Shown here piece by piece: positions 1-8,567 of a stretch of 64,000 nucleotides of DNA. The DNA lies in the NCBI GenBank assembly GCA_964350895.1, contig CAYGMG010000002.1, positions 1 through 64,000 of the forward strand, given 5' to 3'. The stretch's first letter is position 1. The number at the start of each line of letters is the position of its first letter. This DNA is from Pseudomarimonas sp964350895. Its GTDB lineage: Bacteria; Pseudomonadota; Gammaproteobacteria; Xanthomonadales; Xanthomonadaceae. The notes under the pieces were generated by a model. It had not been told where the DNA came from, searched no databases, and worked only from the letters and a program-made list of their open reading frames with translations. Position numbers and translations under genes: made by a program.

Positions 1-157
1 GCGGTCGCGGATACGATCCGCTCCCACAACAGCTCGCCGGATTGCCCCGCGAACGTCCGGTTTGCGCCCATTTCCTCCCTAGGGCACTCTCCGTCTGTAT
101 AGGAAGTCGGCACCACAGCGCATCGAACGCAAAGGCTTCGCACTGCGGCGCGTGCGG

Positions 158-1312
158 TCACGGGCTGAGAGTGCCCTCCGCAGTGAACTTGCTGGACGTG
201 GTACTGGTGATGTTGTCGCCGCCACCGATGCTGGACTCGGTCGCCGTTGCGACATTGGTGTCACCGCCGAGTATTGCCGAGTAGCTGCCCTGGGCGTCGT
301 TCTGCCAGCCGGAGACCGCCACCGAGCGGAAGCCAGTCGCGCGGTTCTGGAAGCCACCGATCACTACTGCCGTGGTGTCATCGGCGAGCCCGCCCGTGCC
401 ACTCACGATGACGCTTTGCGGGCCGGTGGCCTGGTTGCTGTCCCCACTCAGAACGCTGGCGCTCGGCGCGCTGATCCGATTATCGACGCCCCCCACGATG
501 CCGCCCCAACTGCTGTAGCTGTTGCGTTCCCCCAGAACCAGGTTGTGCGAGCCGCTGCGCACGCTGGGATTCGGCGCCGATGCCGCTTCGTTGTAGCCAA
601 TGATCAGGTTGCCCCGGCCGTTAGGCGTGGCGCTGGTGATGCCGGCACCGCTGCGTATGTGCACGTTGACGCCGGTGAAGAACAGATCCGTGCCGCTCGT
701 GGTGATCGCGTTCGTCTTGGTCTGCAGGCCGGTGACGCGAGAGTCCAAAGACACGATGCTGAGCGACTGTGCATCATTCGTGCCCTGCAGTTGCTGGATC
801 TCGGCGTTTGCATCGGCCAAATCCCCTTGCAGTGCGCTGATGCTGCTCGCCTGCGCGGCGCTGCTGGCGATCAGGCCATCGACCTGGCTGCGCAGTTGCC
901 CGTTCGCCGACTCCAGCGCGACCACCCGCTGCAACAGGGCGGCGACGCTGGCCTCCAGCGCAGCGCTGTCGAGGGATCGCACTGCAAGCGGCGCGGCGGC
1001 CACTCTCTGGCGCGGCTGCAGCGCCACCCCTTCCACCTCGATCTGCAGCCACAGTCCGCTCTGATATGCCTGATTGCCGAAGTCGAGATCGGCGCTGAAC
1101 AGTCCACGATCCACCAGCACCGTGCGCACCAGCGCAGGGCCCAGTGCAGTGCCGCCGTCAGCGGCCGTGAACAGTTGAAAACGCATCGAGCGATCACCAC
1201 TCACCGGTGCGTCGGACTGCAGCAGCTGTCCCTGATAGGTAAGCAGCGTGGACGCGTGCGCTGCGCTACACAGCAGAGCTGCCATCAGCCACAACGAGAT
1301 CAATCGAAACAT
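158..1312 (-). CDS. Exported protein with coiled coil and YadA-head-like repeats
   Basis: Predicted 384-residue exported protein of unknown function. The start at 1312 is chosen because a signal peptide (MFRLISLWLMAALLCSAAHA) begins there and a GGAG ribosome site lies just upstream; the frame stays open further 5' but without a signal. After the signal there is a beta-rich domain (LTYQGQLL...), then about 75 residues of heptad-like Ala/Leu/Gln sequence that should form a coiled coil, then Gly/Ser/Asn-rich short repeats (GSHNLVLG, SAILGGDTN, SVAVSGWQND) like the left-handed beta-roll heads of YadA-type trimeric adhesins. No membrane anchor or autotransporter barrel follows, so it would be a free secreted trimer or tail-spike-like protein. 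The function is inferred only. Confidence 0.7.
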   Translation of the reverse strand: MFRLISLWLMAALLCSAAHASTLLTYQGQLLQSDAPVSGDRSMRFQLFTAADGGTALGPALVRTVLVDRGLFSADLDFGNQAYQSGLWLQIEVEGVALQPRQRVAAAPLAVRSLDSAALEASVAALLQRVVALESANGQLRSQVDGLIASSAAQASSISALQGDLADANAEIQQLQGTNDAQSLSIVSLDSRVTGLQTKTNAITTSGTDLFFTGVNVHIRSGAGITSATPNGRGNLIIGYNEAASAPNPSVRSGSHNLVLGERNSYSSWGGIVGGVDNRISAPSASVLSGDSNQATGPQSVIVSGTGGLADDTTAVVIGGFQNRATGFRSVAVSGWQNDAQGSYSAILGGDTNVATATESSIGGGDNITSTTSSKFTAEGTLSP

Positions 1313-1361
1313 GTGAGAACTCTCCGAAGAACAAATGGGTCGCTGTGTCGAGCGGGGCGGC

Positions 1362-1757
1362 TCACTGGTGCCCGATGTGAGCCGGCACGCTGGCCGGTGA
1401 TGAAGCAGACTCGAAGCCGTCGCGGAGCAAGCAATCGCTGTCCGCCGCGCAGCCATTGCTTCGCCGGGTCACCGACAGTGCCGGCCAGAATCCTCCCCGC
1501 AGGCTGTAGCGCGCGCCGGCGCAGGCGGCACCGCCATCGGCCGTGCACAAGGGGACGGCCTCGGGTTCGGGCTGGCCAAGGGTGCCTTCGACACGCAGGT
1601 CACCGGCGGACATGGAGCGTCCGCCACCCCCATCTATGGTCCACCCGCGAATCTGGTGGTCCGTTGCCGAGGCTGCCGCCGTGTGAAGGACTGCGCACAG
1701 CAGCATCAACATCATGGGGCGGCAGAGCGCCAACTTGGTGTTCACCCGACTATCCAT
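1362..1757 (-). CDS. Small exported protein with DGFES tail
   Basis: About 131 residues, unknown function. A hydrophobic signal segment (MMLMLLCAVLHTAAAS) is followed by a Gly-rich stretch (WTIDGGGGRSMSAGD) and the pattern YSLRGGFWPA, then four cysteine-containing positions and LLRDGFES near the C-terminus. The same DGFE ending closes the protein at 3166-4674. I take the ATG at 1757; a GTG four codons later (1745) also has an AGGA upstream and is possible. It sits 49 bases downstream of nothing but the lipoprotein gene at 1879-2442 and 49 bases upstream of the repeat protein at 158-1312, so the three may be co-transcribed. Confidence 0.6.
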   Translation of the reverse strand: MDSRVNTKLALCRPMMLMLLCAVLHTAAASATDHQIRGWTIDGGGGRSMSAGDLRVEGTLGQPEPEAVPLCTADGGAACAGARYSLRGGFWPALSVTRRSNGCAADSDCLLRDGFESASSPASVPAHIGHQ

Positions 1758-1878
1758 CCTGTAGAGGGCCGTCATCGTCGACGGCCAAGGTCCGTTTCGT
1801 GCCGGGACTGACGCGCACAAAGCGCCGACCGCCACCTGCGTGTTGCTGGGTGAGTACGCAAAGAGCGCGCGGCCAGCG

Positions 1879-2442
1879 TCACCCGGCATCCAGCAGCGCT
1901 TCAAGCTGCTGCGCCAGTTCGCGGGCTTCGGGGATGCGCTTGAGCGCCTCGATTTCCGCTCGCTCGACGGCACGCTGGGCGTCCTGCCGGGCTTGATTCA
2001 ATGGCGCGAGATCCGGCTGCTGCAGGCTTGCCTGCTCCAGCGCGACCTTGGCCGCGGCGGCTTCGCCAGCCAGTCGCTTCGCGACCGCCGAATCGCCGGT
2101 CTGGGCCTCGCGCGTTGCCTGGCTCATCAGGCCGTTGGCCTTCTCGACCAATGGCAAGAGCGCGGGATGCGCGTCGCGGGCCTGCACCCAGGCGGTCTGT
2201 GCCTGACCGGTGGACTCGAGCGCGGCCAGCACCTGCGGATCCTCGTAGACGCGGGCATCGCGCTTGAACGGGCGCAGCTGCTGTTCCAGGTCGAACTTCG
2301 CCTGGAGGGTGTCATCGGCACCTGCTGACTGCGCGGGCGTGGCGGCGCTGCCGCCGCTAGTCGCGGCGGACGGCGCTTCGCTCGAACAGCCAAGCAGCAG
2401 TGCGCAGCACAGCATCGTGCTCAGGAGGAAAGAGGTCTTCAC
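1879..2442 (-). CDS. Predicted lipoprotein, Ala/Gln-rich helical
   Basis: A 187-residue predicted lipoprotein. The signal peptide ends in the lipobox LLGC (Cys at about residue 19), followed by a Ser/Ala/Gly linker and a long Ala/Glu/Gln-rich region (AKVALEQASLQQ, AQRAVERAEIEALK) expected to form helices or a coiled coil. The start codon is GTG, preceded by an AGAAGGA ribosome site. Asp is absent at +2 (Ser-Ser follows the Cys), so outer-membrane sorting is expected under the usual Lol rule. No family is recognised. It is divergent from the gene at 2708, with 265 bases between them that must hold both promoters; I see no convincing -35/-10 pair there. Confidence 0.7.
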   Translation of the reverse strand: MKTSFLLSTMLCCALLLGCSSEAPSAATSGGSAATPAQSAGADDTLQAKFDLEQQLRPFKRDARVYEDPQVLAALESTGQAQTAWVQARDAHPALLPLVEKANGLMSQATREAQTGDSAVAKRLAGEAAAAKVALEQASLQQPDLAPLNQARQDAQRAVERAEIEALKRIPEARELAQQLEALLDAG

Positions 2443-2707
2443 GGTCGGAATCCTTCTTCTTTAAGGGTGAGTGAGCCAGTCCAGTCCGCTGGCCAGCAGT
2501 CCGTACATCAAGGCGGGCCCGGCGCGTACAGGCAATTCATGGCGGGCATCTTGGTCGTCTGTACCGGAGTACGGAGAACGCGGGAATTCAGCGTCATCCC
2601 CAGTCGCAAGGCCGGCCTGGCATTGGGCAGAGGCCAGTCAACCTGCCCGCGTGACGCTACCCCCTCGGCTTTCGCGTACTCCGAATCAAGTCCCCATGGA
2701 GTGCGCC

Positions 2708-3169
2708 ATGCGCCGTGCCCTGCTGCTCTGTTGTCTGCTTCCTGCCGCCGCCCTTGCCTCGCCCGCCGAGCGCTGGCTGGCGGATCCCTGTGCCCTGGTC
2801 GAAACCGGCGCGCTGTCGCAGCTGTATCCCGGCATGCCCGGCAACACCACCCTGTCCCGCGAGGCACGCACCGGCCGACGCGAATCCGAATGCCTGCTGG
2901 TCGACAAGGCCGGCCAGCGCTCGCTGCGCCTGGTCCTGCATCCGGCCAAGGACGCCGCGCGTGTGCAGCGCCAGCTTGGCCGACTGGGCGAGGCGGGTGC
3001 CGATCTTGACCTGCGCGTCGCCGACCAGCCCGCCGCGCTGAGCGCGCAGGGGGACTCGCTGAGCTGGGCCGACGCGCACTGGATGCTGACCTTGGCCGGC
3101 TCGGAGCGCTTCGAGCGCAGCGCCGCGCTGGCCCTTGCCGAGCGCATCAGCCGGAGGATCGCGGAATGA
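2708..3169 (+). CDS. Exported protein of unknown function
   Basis: A 153-residue protein with a typical signal peptide (MRRALLLCCLLPAAALA, then SPAERW). An in-frame ATG lies four codons earlier (2696), but only the ATG at 2708 has a GGAG at the right distance. The mature part contains paired cysteines (DPCALVETG, ESECLLVD) and a C-terminal amphipathic helix (AALALAERISRRI). It resembles small periplasmic proteins without named domains. Its TGA overlaps the ATG of the next gene (ATGA), so the two are translationally coupled. Confidence 0.65.
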   Translation: MRRALLLCCLLPAAALASPAERWLADPCALVETGALSQLYPGMPGNTTLSREARTGRRESECLLVDKAGQRSLRLVLHPAKDAARVQRQLGRLGEAGADLDLRVADQPAALSAQGDSLSWADAHWMLTLAGSERFERSAALALAERISRRIAE

Positions 3170-4674
3170 ACATGCCATTCCCCCGCCACAGCCTCGCCGC
3201 TGCGCTGACCTTGCTGATCGCCGCAGCGCCCGCGGCGGCGCTCGACATCGTGGTCAGCAGCGCGGCCGACGATGGCCCCGGCTCGCTGCGTGCGGCGATC
3301 GACAGCGCCAACGCCGGCGACCCCAACACGCCGGTTCGCATCCTGCTCCAGCTGCCGGAAGGCAGCCGTACGATCAGCGCCAGCCTGGATGCGCCGACGA
3401 TCAGCCATCCCGATGTGTCGATCATCGGACCGGCTATCGGCTTTGACGGCGAGCGGGTGCGCATCGAGTCGGCGGTACCCAACAACGTCGCCCTGCTGCG
3501 GCTGGCCGAGTCGGTGCTGCGCTTCACCCTGCAGGATGTCGACCTGGCTCAGGGCGGCTCGGACAGCGGACCCGGTTGCCTGGACGGCATCGCCCTGCCC
3601 CTTAACGCAGAGATCACGCTGACGCGCGTGCGCATGTCGGACTGCCAGCAGCTGCGCAGCAGCGACAGCGCGTTTGGCGGCGCAGTCGCGCTCAACGGCA
3701 CGGTGACCATCGAGGACAGCCAGTTCACCGAGAACCGGGTGTTCTCGCCGGACGGCGCGGTCGGCGGCGCGCTGTCACACGCGATCGGCACCCTCACCAT
3801 CCGCCGCAGCCTGTTCCGCGGCAACCTCGCCAACTCCGCGCCCACCCCCTCGGGCAGCTTCGGTGGCGCGATCGGTCTGCTGCAATTCGGCAGCCCCAGC
3901 CGGCTGGTGCTCGACGAGGTGGCCTTCGAAGGCAACCGCGCTGATCTTGGCGGCGCCGTGCATACGCGGATTCCCGAGGCGGACATCACCCGCAGCAGCT
4001 TCCTGGGCAATGCCGCGGCGTTCGGTTCCGCGATCCATGCCTCTGCTCCCAACCTGCAGGCGGCGACCCGGCTCAGCCTGGGCAGCGTCAGCTTCATCGG
4101 CAACCAGGCGAGCCAAGCTGGCGCAGTCGACGTGCAGGGCACGACCGCCATCCTGCGCCAGCGCAATGTCACCTATCAGGCAAACGTCGCCGGCGATTCC
4201 AGCGTGGACCGTCCGGGCGCGCACCTCAGCGTGCGCGGGGCGCGCATCCAGGACACCCATAGCACCCTGTTCGCGCAGCTGGCCAGCGAGGTCAATGGTG
4301 GACCGACCGGCGCGGCGGCGGCCTGCGCTATCAGCCTGGCGCCCGGCCCGGTGGTGATCGGCGGGGCCAACCTGTTTGCCGACGGCAGCTGCACCGCCTT
4401 CGACGCCAGCGGCGCCAACCTGGTCAATGCTGATCTCATCGCGATCGGCTTCAGTGATCGCGGCATCGCCTTCGTCGAGCTGGGCGAGAACAGCGACGCG
4501 CTCGACGCCGGCGTAGCCCTGGCGCCGGACGACGGCGATTTCAGCCGCTGCACCGCCACCGACACCCTGCGCACGCCGCGGCCTTCGGATGGCGATCTGG
4601 ATGGCACCGCGCGCTGCGACGTCGGCGCCTTCGAGCTCGACCTCAGCCGAGTTTTCGGCGATGGCTTCGAATGA
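3166..4674 (+). CDS. Secreted CSLREA-type right-handed beta-helix protein
   Basis: A 502-residue exported protein. A signal peptide (residues 1-25) is followed by the motif DDGPGSLRAAIDSANAG, a variant of the CSLREA/GSLRAAI domain known at the N-terminus of Gram-negative secreted beta-helix proteins. Next come many short repeats with N-x-A-x-x-G-G-A or G-G-A-V turns (GGAVALNG, GGALSHA, GGAIGLL, GGAVHTR), typical of polymorphic-membrane-protein-like right-handed beta helices. Two late Cys pairs (AACAIS, GSCTAF; SRCTAT, ARCDVG) may form disulfides. The protein ends VFGDGFE. It is probably cell-surface or secreted, and the ligand is unknown. It is coupled to the gene upstream by a 4-base overlap. 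Confidence 0.75.
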   Translation: MNMPFPRHSLAAALTLLIAAAPAAALDIVVSSAADDGPGSLRAAIDSANAGDPNTPVRILLQLPEGSRTISASLDAPTISHPDVSIIGPAIGFDGERVRIESAVPNNVALLRLAESVLRFTLQDVDLAQGGSDSGPGCLDGIALPLNAEITLTRVRMSDCQQLRSSDSAFGGAVALNGTVTIEDSQFTENRVFSPDGAVGGALSHAIGTLTIRRSLFRGNLANSAPTPSGSFGGAIGLLQFGSPSRLVLDEVAFEGNRADLGGAVHTRIPEADITRSSFLGNAAAFGSAIHASAPNLQAATRLSLGSVSFIGNQASQAGAVDVQGTTAILRQRNVTYQANVAGDSSVDRPGAHLSVRGARIQDTHSTLFAQLASEVNGGPTGAAAACAISLAPGPVVIGGANLFADGSCTAFDASGANLVNADLIAIGFSDRGIAFVELGENSDALDAGVALAPDDGDFSRCTATDTLRTPRPSDGDLDGTARCDVGAFELDLSRVFGDGFE

Positions 4675-4705
4675 TCTTGTCATTGAACCCGTAAGGAGAT
4701 CCACG

Positions 4706-5254
4706 ATGAAGCAACTCCACTCCCTGCTCGCCGCCCTGTCCTGCGCGGCCTTGGCCCTGCCTGTCCATGCGCAACTGGACGCTGGCACCTACGAGGATCA
4801 CCCGCTACCGGACGGCCGAACCTTTCAGTCGGATCGTGAGCTAAGCGACCTGGGTCGACTGCAGGCGCAGACCCTGGCGCTGGCCATCGAATGGCCGGAG
4901 CGGGTGGTCTTCCTCGACGGCGGTGCAGGTGCGGACACCCTGCACCCCACCGAGGCGAGCGAGGTCTTCGCATTGCCCGATGGCGCTCGCCACAGCGACA
5001 TCGTGCACCGCTGTCGGGACGGCCGACGCTTGCGCGCTCGCGAGGGATGGCGCGGTGTCCCCTCCGCAGACCAAGGGGTGGACGTGTGGATTCACCGTGT
5101 GCCGCATCGCGGCCGGGCCCTGGGCGAGGCCGTATTCATCAGTCAGCTGGTGGGTGAGCACGCGTTGAGCATAGGCGCGCAACTGTGTTCCAAGGGCAGC
5201 TGCCCACCCGTGGACGCACACCGGCTGCTTGCCGCCCTGTGCGACGGGGACTGA
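4706..5254 (+). CDS. Exported protein of unknown function
   Basis: A 182-residue protein with a signal peptide (MKQLHSLLAALSCAALALPVHAQ). The ATG at 4706 has a textbook AAGGAG seven bases upstream; longer in-frame versions would run back into the previous gene. Four cysteines fall in the mature part, three of them clustered in the last 30 residues (QLCSKGSCPP, ALCDGD), suggesting disulfide bonding in the periplasm. No family is recognised. It follows the beta-helix gene by 31 bases and probably shares its transcript. It ends only ten bases from the convergent end of ribB. Confidence 0.6.
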   Translation: MKQLHSLLAALSCAALALPVHAQLDAGTYEDHPLPDGRTFQSDRELSDLGRLQAQTLALAIEWPERVVFLDGGAGADTLHPTEASEVFALPDGARHSDIVHRCRDGRRLRAREGWRGVPSADQGVDVWIHRVPHRGRALGEAVFISQLVGEHALSIGAQLCSKGSCPPVDAHRLLAALCDGD

Positions 5255-5264
5255 GGCGACGGGC

Positions 5265-6374
5265 TCAGCCCTTGGCGTACTCTCGGTAGCCGACGATCTC
5301 CAGCCCGTAGCCGGCCAGGCCAACCTGCCGGCGCGGGGTGCCGAGCACGGTGAGCTTGCCAAGGCCCAAGTCGGCGAGGATCTGCCCGCCCGCGCCATTG
5401 CGGCGCCACTGCTGCAGGGCGCCCTCGCGGCCGGCCTTGGCCGGGGCTGGCTCCTCGCGGACCCGGGCGAGCAGCGCCTCCGGCTCGAACTGCTCGGCCA
5501 GCACCACCAGCACGCCACAGCCTTCGTTGGCGATGATCTCCAGCGCCTGCCCGAGCGGCAGCCCGAAGTCGGCACGCCGCCAGCGCAGCACGTCGGCCAG
5601 CGGATTCTTGACGTGGACCCGAACCAGGGTCGGTGAATCAGCCTGTGGTGTGCCGCGGACCAGGGCAAAGTGCAAGGCGCCGCCGAGGCGGTCCCGGTAG
5701 CTGTGCAGGGTGAACGGCCCGTGCTCGGTGTCGATCTCGCGCGAGTCGACCCGCTCGATGGTGTGCTCGGTTTCGAGCCGGTGGCGGATCAGGTCTTCGA
5801 TCGAGCCGATCTTCAGGCCGTGCTCGCGGGCAAACACTTCAAGCTGGGGGCGGCGCGCCATGCTGCCATCCTCGTTGAGGATCTCGACCAGCACGCCGGC
5901 CGGCTCAAGCCCGGCAAGACGAGCGAGGTCACTGGCCGCCTCGGTGTGGCCGGCGCGGCTGAGCACGCCGCCGGGCTGGGCCATCAGCGGAAATATGTGG
6001 CCGGGCTGGTGCAGGTCCTCCGGCGCGGCATCAGGGCGCACCGCGGTGCGGATGGTGTGCGCCCGGTCATAGGCCGAGATGCCGGTAGTCACGCCCTCGG
6101 CGGCCTCGATCGACACGGTGAAATTGGTGTGGTGCTGCGAGCGGTTGTGCTGGACCATCGGCGCCAGCCCCAGCTGCTTGCCGCGCTCGCGGGTGATCGA
6201 CAGGCAGACCAGGCCACGGGCGTGGGTGACCATGAAGTTGATGTCGGTGGGCTTGACCAGCTCGGCGGCCATGATCAGGTCGCCCTCGTTCTCGCGGTCC
6301 TCGTCATCGACGATCACCACCATGCGACCCTGGCGCAGCTCTTCCAGCAGCTCGTTGATCGGTGCAAAACTCAT
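5265..6374 (-). CDS. ribB: 3,4-dihydroxy-2-butanone-4-phosphate synthase with degenerate GTP cyclohydrolase II-like domain
   Basis: Makes L-3,4-dihydroxy-2-butanone 4-phosphate from ribulose 5-phosphate for riboflavin synthesis. The N-terminal ~200 residues are a full RibB domain with the acidic metal and substrate loop DDEDRENEGD (residues 23-32) and the later HTEAASDLARLAG block. The C-terminal ~165 residues align in outline to GTP cyclohydrolase II (YRDRLGGALHFAL, then RVHVKNPLADVL, then IIANEGCGVLVVL). The zinc cysteines and the GRNIGL substrate motif are missing, so that half should not be catalytic. This matches the RibBX-type variant known in Proteobacteria. A separate ribA is expected elsewhere. 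The start overlaps the ribE stop by four bases. Confidence 0.93.
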   Translation of the reverse strand: MSFAPINELLEELRQGRMVVIVDDEDRENEGDLIMAAELVKPTDINFMVTHARGLVCLSITRERGKQLGLAPMVQHNRSQHHTNFTVSIEAAEGVTTGISAYDRAHTIRTAVRPDAAPEDLHQPGHIFPLMAQPGGVLSRAGHTEAASDLARLAGLEPAGVLVEILNEDGSMARRPQLEVFAREHGLKIGSIEDLIRHRLETEHTIERVDSREIDTEHGPFTLHSYRDRLGGALHFALVRGTPQADSPTLVRVHVKNPLADVLRWRRADFGLPLGQALEIIANEGCGVLVVLAEQFEPEALLARVREEPAPAKAGREGALQQWRRNGAGGQILADLGLGKLTVLGTPRRQVGLAGYGLEIVGYREYAKG

Positions 6375-6973
6375 TGTTCCATCCTCGCTTGGAGCAGGCG
6401 TTCGGCATAGCGCGCGATCAGGTCGACTTCCAGGTTCACTGGGTCACCGACACCGGTTTCGCCGAATCGGGTGTGGCTCACGGTGTGCGGGATCAGTGCC
6501 ACCTCGAAGCCCTCGACGTCGACCGCGTTGACCGTAAGGCTGACACCGTCGACGGCGATCGACCCCTTGTGCGCGATGTAGCGCAGCAGCTCGCCCGGCG
6601 CGGCAAAGCGCCAGCGCTGGGCGCGTCCATCGTCATGGATCGAGAGCACCCGGCCGAGGCCATCGACGTGCCCGGATACGATGTGCCCGCCAAACCGCGT
6701 CGTCGGCAGCATGGCTCGCTCCAGATTGACCGCCTGGCCCGGCTGCCAGCCACCCAGGCTGGTGCAGGCCAGGGTCTCGGTCGAGACGTCGGCCGCAAAA
6801 CTGTCGGCGTCGTGGCGTATCACGGTCAGGCAGCAGCCGCTGACCGCGATGCTCTCGCCCAGCTCGACGGCGTCGAACGGCAGGCTGCCAACCTCGATAT
6901 GCAGGCGGACGTCGCCGCCCAAGGCTTCCAGCGCGGCCACCCGGCCGACGCCCTGGATCAATCCGGTGAACAT
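6371..6973 (-). CDS. ribE: Riboflavin synthase alpha subunit
   Basis: A 200-residue cytoplasmic enzyme that converts two molecules of 6,7-dimethyl-8-ribityllumazine to riboflavin. The start MFTGLIQGVG is the family's near-invariant N-terminus. Two tandem lumazine-binding repeats are visible, the first with VSGCCLTV and the second with VDGVSLTVN. Length is normal for the family. The gene begins 16 bases inside the end of ribD and its TGA overlaps the ribB ATG, so ribD-ribE-ribB is a coupled operon. The lumazine synthase gene ribH is not in the window. Confidence 0.96.
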   Translation of the reverse strand: MFTGLIQGVGRVAALEALGGDVRLHIEVGSLPFDAVELGESIAVSGCCLTVIRHDADSFAADVSTETLACTSLGGWQPGQAVNLERAMLPTTRFGGHIVSGHVDGLGRVLSIHDDGRAQRWRFAAPGELLRYIAHKGSIAVDGVSLTVNAVDVEGFEVALIPHTVSHTRFGETGVGDPVNLEVDLIARYAERLLQARMEQ

Positions 6974-8085
6974 GGAGTTTCCTTGCTGGTCTGGTCCTGC
7001 GCCGCGGCTGGGCGCAGGCGCCAGCGGAGGTCATCGCCGCAGGGGCGAAGGTCGACGCTCTTGAAACGATAGCGTTGCAGCATGGCGGTGAGATCGATGT
7101 CATCGAACAGCGGCCGCGCCCCGCTTCCGAGCACACAGGGCGCCTGGTAGAGCAGCAGCTCGTCGACCATTCCTTCACCCAGCAGGGCGCCAGCAAGGCG
7201 CGCGCCGCATTCGGCCTGGACTTCGTTGATGCCGCGTTCACCGAGCACCCGCAGCAGGGCAGCCAGATCGATTCCCCGTCCGCGCGCCGGCACTTCGATT
7301 CGCTCGCAGCCGGGCACCTCGTCCAGCGCACCGGGCGGGCCGGCAAGCCAGATCGGGGCCAGACCGTCGGCGAGCATCCGCGCGCCGATCGGCACACCTG
7401 ACCTGCCACATACCACCACCCGCACCGGTGCACGGCACTCAGCCGCCACCCGCGCAGTGAGCTGCGGGTCGTCAGCGCGCAGAGTGGCGCTGCCGGTCAG
7501 CACGGCGCCGCTGCGCGCGCGCCAGCGCTGCACGTCGGCGCGCGCGGCCTCGCCGGTAATCCACTTCGACTCACCGCTGGCAAGCGCGGTGCGCCCATCC
7601 AGCGAGCAGGCCAGCTTCAGTCGCAGCCAGGGCCGGCCGCGCTCGATGCGTGAGAAGAATCCGAGATTCAGCTCGCGCGCCGCAGCCTCCATCAGGCCAT
7701 GTTCGACCTCGATGCCGGCGTCGCGCAGGCGCGCGCTGCCCTTGCCATCCACCTGCGGAAACGGATCATGCGCTGCCACCACCACCCGTTCCACTCCGGC
7801 AGTGATCAGCGCATCGGCACAGGGCGGGGTGCGGCCGTGGTGGGCGCAAGGTTCAAGGGTCACGTAGGCGGTGCCGCCGCGCGCCTGCTCACCGGCCTCG
7901 CGCAGTGCGAACACCTCGGCATGCGGGCCGCCGGCGCGCTGATGCCAGCCGCGGCCGACGATCTCGCCTTCGCGGGCAACAACGCAACCCACGCGGGGAT
8001 TGGGATCGGTGGTCCACAGTCCCAGCTCGGCAAGCCGCAGCGCCTCGGCCATGCAGGCGTGATCGAAGCTGCTGAATCCGCTCAT
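6958..8085 (-). CDS. ribD: Bifunctional riboflavin deaminase/reductase
   Basis: Catalyses deamination and then side-chain reduction of the pyrimidine intermediate in riboflavin synthesis. The N-terminal deaminase domain carries the zinc motif HAE (residues 55-57) and PCAHHGRTPPC (79-89). The C-terminal reductase domain (from about residue 148) has LKLACSLDGRTAL and the late GGAR-type cofactor segment (QAECGARLAGALL). The length of 375 residues fits. The start codon overlaps the stop of the acetyltransferase gene by four bases (ATGA), which places it in the nrdR-GNAT-ribD-ribE-ribB transcript. Confidence 0.96.
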   Translation of the reverse strand: MSGFSSFDHACMAEALRLAELGLWTTDPNPRVGCVVAREGEIVGRGWHQRAGGPHAEVFALREAGEQARGGTAYVTLEPCAHHGRTPPCADALITAGVERVVVAAHDPFPQVDGKGSARLRDAGIEVEHGLMEAAARELNLGFFSRIERGRPWLRLKLACSLDGRTALASGESKWITGEAARADVQRWRARSGAVLTGSATLRADDPQLTARVAAECRAPVRVVVCGRSGVPIGARMLADGLAPIWLAGPPGALDEVPGCERIEVPARGRGIDLAALLRVLGERGINEVQAECGARLAGALLGEGMVDELLLYQAPCVLGSGARPLFDDIDLTAMLQRYRFKSVDLRPCGDDLRWRLRPAAAQDQTSKETPCSPD

Positions 8086-8567
8086 TGCCTGACCAGATCG
8101 CGGTGCATCACGGTGACCGGCGTTGTCTGCACCCTAGCGACGTGGTCCAGCTGCCAGCCCAGCGCGCGATAAAGCTCGGTGTGTTCCAGGGTAAACAGCC
8201 ACAGCCGCGGGAAGCCGGCCTCGCGGGCCGCTGCCTCGGCCGCGCGAATCAAAGCGCGACCTAGCCCGCGACCGCGCGCGGCGGGCCGCACGTAAAGACT
8301 GGCAAGCCAAGGGCCGGCCACCTCGGAAAGCTCGTCGGCATCTTTCTCAACCACGCTGACCGAGCCCATCAGTACACCGACCTCCTCGGCAACCCAGGTG
8401 CCCGGGCAGCCAGGGGCCGCGGCGTGCCGCTGCAGTTCCTGCCGGCACAGGGCCAGCGACCAGGCCGCGCCGTACAGGCCACCCCATTCCTCGTAGTGCC
8501 AGTTGGCGAGCGACTCCACCCACTCCGGCCGCTTGGCCAGCGGGCGGATCCAGAGCGGCGCGCTCAC
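8082..8567 (-). CDS. GNAT family N-acetyltransferase
   Basis: A 161-residue acetyl-CoA-dependent acetyltransferase. The acetyl-CoA-binding segment is RPAARGRGLGRALIRAA (motif A, R/Q-x-x-G-x-G/A), preceded by a beta strand ending ASLYV and followed by LWLFTLEHTELYRALGW, the usual motif B with its aromatic-rich end. Substrate unknown. It is held between nrdR and ribD by 4-base overlaps on both sides, so it is co-translated with them. This insertion between nrdR and ribD is common in related genomes but tells little about function. Confidence 0.88.
   Translation of the reverse strand: MSAPLWIRPLAKRPEWVESLANWHYEEWGGLYGAAWSLALCRQELQRHAAAPGCPGTWVAEEVGVLMGSVSVVEKDADELSEVAGPWLASLYVRPAARGRGLGRALIRAAEAAAREAGFPRLWLFTLEHTELYRALGWQLDHVARVQTTPVTVMHRDLVRQ

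Noticed and set aside
1..157. Possible gene or RNA at the left edge
   Set aside because: Only 157 bases before the first stop codon, with no open frame carrying a ribosome site and no RNA-like structure I can recognise.
152..1996. Long plus-strand open frame over the first two genes
   Set aside because: Arg/Ala/His-rich shadow of the minus-strand genes; these have signal peptides and ribosome sites.
5255..6400. FMN riboswitch in front of ribB or the rib operon
   Set aside because: ribB overlaps ribE directly, and no conserved FMN-aptamer motifs are visible upstream of ribD or nrdR, where genes also overlap.
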